A stretch of DNA of 8,961 nucleotides, taken from Campylobacterota bacterium. GTDB lineage: Bacteria; Campylobacterota; Campylobacteria; Campylobacterales; Sulfurovaceae. A program made the position numbers and the translations under genes. The stretch spans positions 1 through 8,961 of the forward strand of contig JAADEQ010000008.1 of the NCBI GenBank assembly GCA_013153345.1, in the 5' to 3' direction. Positions 6,519-8,961 of the stretch are shown here, in pieces; position 1 is the first letter of the stretch, and every line of letters starts with the position of its first letter. The notes below the pieces were generated by a model. It had not been told where the DNA came from. It worked only from the letters and a program-made list of their open reading frames with translations, and did no database searches.

Positions 6519-6698
6519 CAATAAGAATGTTTTTTATTAGTTAATATATTTCATCGATTTTAAAATATTAAAAAATTTATCAAATAATCATATTAAGTAA
6601 TGAAAAGATTAATATTTTTAGATATATTTAATAAAAAATCTGCTATTGTAATAGTTAAAGAATATGAAGTAGGATTATTTAATTATTTTGGGGGCATT
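6519..6698. other. AT-rich divergent intergenic region between murA and the 190-aa gene
   Basis: This very AT-rich stretch separates the divergent genes. It holds an interrupted dyad, TTAATAT (6541-6547) and ATATTAA (6565-6571), with ATCGAT near its centre. A frame stays open from an ATG at 6600 into the downstream gene, but no ribosome site precedes that ATG and the encoded 33 residues look like translated spacer. The promoter of the rightward gene must lie here, yet several AT-rich hexamers fit equally well. No RNA gene is seen. Confidence 0.5.
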
Positions 6699-7271
6699 AT
6701 GAGTGTAAGTGTCGAGAGACTGCGTGAAGTAAATAAGAGGCTAAAAGAGAAACTTGCTCAAAGAGAGAGCGGGGAAGCACAATTTACAATAGATGCTAAA
6801 AACTTAGTAGACTCAAGCTCAGTAGAGAGTGTTAATAAAAAACTTCTTGATAAGATTCCCCCTTCACTTGCAAAGACTATTGAGATAGATGAGACTTCAG
6901 ATAGAGCTAGACTTCAAAATTTAGTAAAACTTCTTGAACTTTATAGAAAGCTTGAAATTAATAAAAAGGCTCCCGAATTGGATAAGTTGTTTATATATAA
7001 GGCTATGAATATTAGTGGAATTGGACTAAAGGAGGAGGATTTTGGAGAGATTAGAGAGGGGAAGTATGTGCAAATTATTGCAATTACCTATGAGCCAGAT
7101 AAAAGCGGAAAGAAAAAAGCAAAAAATATCTCTTTGGGATATTTTGGAAAGGCTGAGACTCTTTCAAAAGATTTTAAGAATGAGATTATTGAGTTTGTGT
7201 TGAGGTGGAGATATGAAAAGGCTTTTCAAAATTTAAAACATTATAAGGTATTATTGAGCCGATTAAAATAA
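6699..7271 (+). CDS. Protein of unknown function (190 aa)
   Basis: I do not recognise this protein. The start at 6699 is preferred because a GGGGG purine stretch ends 4 nt upstream and the protein then opens with a plausible amphipathic, charged helix (MSVSVERLREVNKRLKEKL). The in-frame ATG at 6600 would add 33 residues but has no ribosome site. There is no signal peptide or membrane segment, so a cytoplasmic location is likely. Residues 1-22 could form a short coiled coil. Residues 45-115 are mostly helical and charged (KKLLDKIPPSLAKTIEID). Residues 118-150 (GKYVQIIAITYEPDKSGKK, then SLGYFGKA) look like a three-stranded sheet with a basic turn, followed by a helix to the lysine-rich end. The sheet-plus-SLGYF pattern recalls arm-type DNA-binding domains of integrases, but this is only a visual resemblance. 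It precedes the 113-aa gene and helicase by 44 bp. Confidence 0.75.
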   Translation: MSVSVERLREVNKRLKEKLAQRESGEAQFTIDAKNLVDSSSVESVNKKLLDKIPPSLAKTIEIDETSDRARLQNLVKLLELYRKLEINKKAPELDKLFIYKAMNISGIGLKEEDFGEIREGKYVQIIAITYEPDKSGKKKAKNISLGYFGKAETLSKDFKNEIIEFVLRWRYEKAFQNLKHYKVLLSRLK

Positions 7272-7288
7272 AATTTACTTTTTTTGGA

Positions 7289-7294
7289 TACAAT
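7289..7294 (+). promoter_or_regulatory. -10-like element before the 113-aa gene and helicase
   Basis: GGATACAAT resembles the GNTATAAT -10 context of Campylobacterota housekeeping promoters, with one mismatch. It follows a run of T. The expected start near 7301 places a 15-nt leader with AGGTGA before the ATG at 7316. The unit may therefore be transcribed separately from the 190-aa gene. Confidence 0.4.
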
Positions 7295-7315
7295 TTCAAT
7301 AAAAAAAGGTGAGTT

Positions 7316-7657
7316 ATGAGTATAAAACCAGATTTAGAAGCGCTTTTGATTCAATTAGAATATCCTGTAAATGATGCTACCCTAAAGCAGATGGAGGCAA
7401 TTGCAAATAATACTAAAGATTTCTCTAAGTTTGCAAAACATATCATCTCTTTAAATGATGAGCTCAAAAAGATAGGTGCAGCTGTTGCTATGTCTAACTC
7501 AAAAAGTTATCTAAAAATTAAACTTCCTGAAGAGAATAGTGATAAGGTAGAAGAGTTTGAAGAGATTGTAAAGCACTGGGCAGATAAATATAAAATTAAA
7601 CTTGAAAAAGTAGAAGGGAAGAATACCTACTATATTCTTGGTCAACACCTAGATTAA
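7316..7657 (+). CDS. Small protein of unknown function (113 aa), coupled to helicase
   Basis: I do not recognise a named family. The ATG is preceded by AGGTGA at 7 nt, a good ribosome site. The protein is small, soluble and charged. It has helical segments at about 5-15, 21-32 and 37-55 (FAKHIISLNDELKKIG), a strand-like SYLKIKLPE (64-72), an acidic helix 75-92 (EEFEEIVKHWADKY) and a final strand pair around IKLEKVEGKNTYYILG (94-109). There is no signal peptide or membrane segment. Its stop overlaps the helicase start as TAATG, so the two are translated together and a partner or accessory role is possible. From memory, C. jejuni also has a small unknown gene just before its Rep-like helicase gene, in a cluster with truB and csrA. 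That would make this a conserved Campylobacterota pair, but I cannot check it here. Confidence 0.85.
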   Translation: MSIKPDLEALLIQLEYPVNDATLKQMEAIANNTKDFSKFAKHIISLNDELKKIGAAVAMSNSKSYLKIKLPEENSDKVEEFEEIVKHWADKYKIKLEKVEGKNTYYILGQHLD

Positions 7658-8961
7658 TGCCTCTTTCTAATCTAAATAGTGAGCAGCTAGAGGCTGCTAC
7701 TACTTCATTTGGAAAAAATCTTATTATTGCAAGTGCGGGAACTGGAAAAACTTCAACAATTGTTGGAAGGATTGCGTATCTTTTAAAAAAAGGTATAGAG
7801 CCAAATAGAATTTTACTTTTGACCTTTACAAATAAAGCTGCTGCAGAGATGGTTGCACGATTAAAGAGATATTTTGATAGCTCTATTATTGATAAGATTG
7901 AAGCTGGAACTTTTCATGCTGTCTCTTATAGGTGGCTTAGGGAAAGAGAGCCAAATTTAACTCTAAAGCAGCCAAAGGAGTTAAAGACTCTTTTTAAGAG
8001 TATATATGAAAAGAGAGCTTTTCATCAAATTGGTTTGGAGAAAGAGCCATTTTCTGCTGCATATTTATATGAGCTTTACTCTTTGTTTCAAAATAGTGGA
8101 TATGAACATTTTGATGAGTGGATGAAAAAGAGATATAGTGAACATGAAGAGCTATTTGATATATATGAGGATATAATTGAGGAGTTTGAGGCTACAAAAA
8201 AAGAGTTTGGGTTTGTATCTTTTAATGACCTATTGATATTGATGATTGAGAGTTTGAAAAGAGAGCCTAAGGAGTTTGATGAGGTCTTAGTGGATGAGTA
8301 TCAAGATACAAACTCTTTACAGGAGAAGTTTATAAACTCTATTAATAGTAAATCTCTATTTTGTGTAGGAGATTATGACCAAAGTATTTATGCTTTTAAT
8401 GGGGCAAATATTGAAAATATTGCAACCTTTTCCAAAAGATATAAAGATGCAAAAGTATTTTCTTTATCGACCAACTATCGTTCCACAAGATATATTTTGG
8501 AGTTGGCTAATAGGGTGATTGAATATAATGAGAGAATATATCCTAAAAAGCTTAGGGTGGGGCGAAAAGATAAGGGAAATTTGCCAAAGCTTTTGATATA
8601 TGAGACACTATTTGAGCAATATAGCTCTATTGCAACTCTTATAAAAAATAGCTCAACTAACTATCAAGATATAGCTATAATTTTTAGAAATAACTCAAGT
8701 GCGGATGGGATTGAAGCAGCTTTAAGAGAGCTAAATATTCCTTGTAAAAGGAGGGGAGGGGTTAGCTTTTTTGATGCCAAAGAGATAAAGTTTATTATTG
8801 ATATATTAACTCTTTTAGAAAACCCAAAAGATTTGATGGCTTTTATTCATATATTTGAGTATGCTAAAAATATTGGTGCTGCACTTTCAAAAGATATATT
8901 TAACTCATTAATACATTTTGGAGAGGGAGATTTATATAAAGGGGTGGTTGAGCTATTTTTT
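7657..8961 (+). CDS. UvrD/Rep/PcrA-family superfamily 1 DNA helicase, 3'-truncated by window edge
   Basis: The reading frame opens with ATG at 7657 (TAATG overlap with the previous gene) and remains open for 435 codons to the last base, so the C-terminal part is missing. The family unwinds DNA 3' to 5' using ATP in repair, replication restart or removal of recombinase filaments. The Q-motif LNSEQLEAA is at 6-14. Walker A is ASAGTGKT (25-32), motif Ia is LLTFTNKAAAEM and GTFHA follows. Walker B is VDEYQDTN (212-219), motif III is VGDYDQSIYAFNGA (237-250) and motif IV is LSTNYRST (270-277). RRGGVSFFDAKEIK and ILTLLENPKD match the start of the 2B/2A region of Rep and PcrA. Two positions differ from the common consensus: Thr in Walker A (usually Ser) and Tyr240 in GDYDQ (usually Asp). 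The full protein is probably about 650-700 residues. I leave the symbol blank because Rep, PcrA and UvrD cannot be told apart from this part. Confidence 0.95.
   Translation, partial: MPLSNLNSEQLEAATTSFGKNLIIASAGTGKTSTIVGRIAYLLKKGIEPNRILLLTFTNKAAAEMVARLKRYFDSSIIDKIEAGTFHAVSYRWLREREPNLTLKQPKELKTLFKSIYEKRAFHQIGLEKEPFSAAYLYELYSLFQNSGYEHFDEWMKKRYSEHEELFDIYEDIIEEFEATKKEFGFVSFNDLLILMIESLKREPKEFDEVLVDEYQDTNSLQEKFINSINSKSLFCVGDYDQSIYAFNGANIENIATFSKRYKDAKVFSLSTNYRSTRYILELANRVIEYNERIYPKKLRVGRKDKGNLPKLLIYETLFEQYSSIATLIKNSSTNYQDIAIIFRNNSSADGIEAALRELNIPCKRRGGVSFFDAKEIKFIIDILTLLENPKDLMAFIHIFEYAKNIGAALSKDIFNSLIHFGEGDLYKGVVELFF

Noticed and set aside
6600..6698. Upstream ATG giving a 33-residue extension of the 190-aa protein
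   Set aside because: No Shine-Dalgarno precedes it, and the extension is composed of AT-rich codons like the spacer. The ATG at 6699 has a purine stretch at the right distance.
1..8961. CRISPR array, insertion sequence, tRNA or rRNA gene
   Set aside because: No spaced direct repeats, terminal inverted repeats with transposase, or cloverleaf/rRNA signatures were seen on either strand.

Overview
This AT-rich window (about one third G+C by eye) looks like chromosomal DNA from a Campylobacterota (Epsilonproteobacteria) species. The clues are the aspS-adk gene pair, an aspartyl-tRNA synthetase with non-discriminating signature residues, a zinc-free adenylate kinase, and a small unknown gene coupled to a Rep/PcrA-like helicase. 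I cannot name a genus.

Layout. Positions 2-1126 (+) hold the 3' part of a gene that is still open at the left edge. It encodes a Rossmann-like fold followed by a C-terminal RyR (ryanodine receptor repeat) domain. It meets the minus-strand block tail to tail, sharing 4 bases with the end of an OppC/DppC-type permease gene. The minus-strand block, in transcription order, is murA (own promoter), then aspS and adk (own promoter, TAATG overlap), then a 56-residue lipoprotein gene (own promoter), rsmD (starts on the base after the lipoprotein stop) and the permease (14-nt overlap with rsmD). Divergent from murA, after about 200 bp of very AT-rich DNA, comes a 190-residue protein of unknown function. 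It is followed by a 113-residue unknown protein with its own promoter-like -10, translationally coupled (TAATG) to a UvrD/Rep/PcrA-family helicase that runs off the right edge.

How the genes work together. Most are housekeeping: peptidoglycan precursor synthesis (murA), tRNA charging (aspS), adenylate balance (adk), 16S rRNA methylation (rsmD) and DNA unwinding (helicase). The less ordinary elements are the RyR-domain protein, the unannotated lipoprotein, the lone permease with homopolymeric C7 and G6 tracts, and the two unknown genes before the helicase. A C-rich pyrimidine motif (CTCCCCT) also lies within 3 nt of all three minus-strand stop codons that do not overlap or abut a downstream gene. 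I see no CRISPR array, insertion sequence, tRNA or rRNA. I find no convincing multi-gene defence system inside the window. The RyR protein is the best pointer to something accessory, and its context lies to the left of the window.
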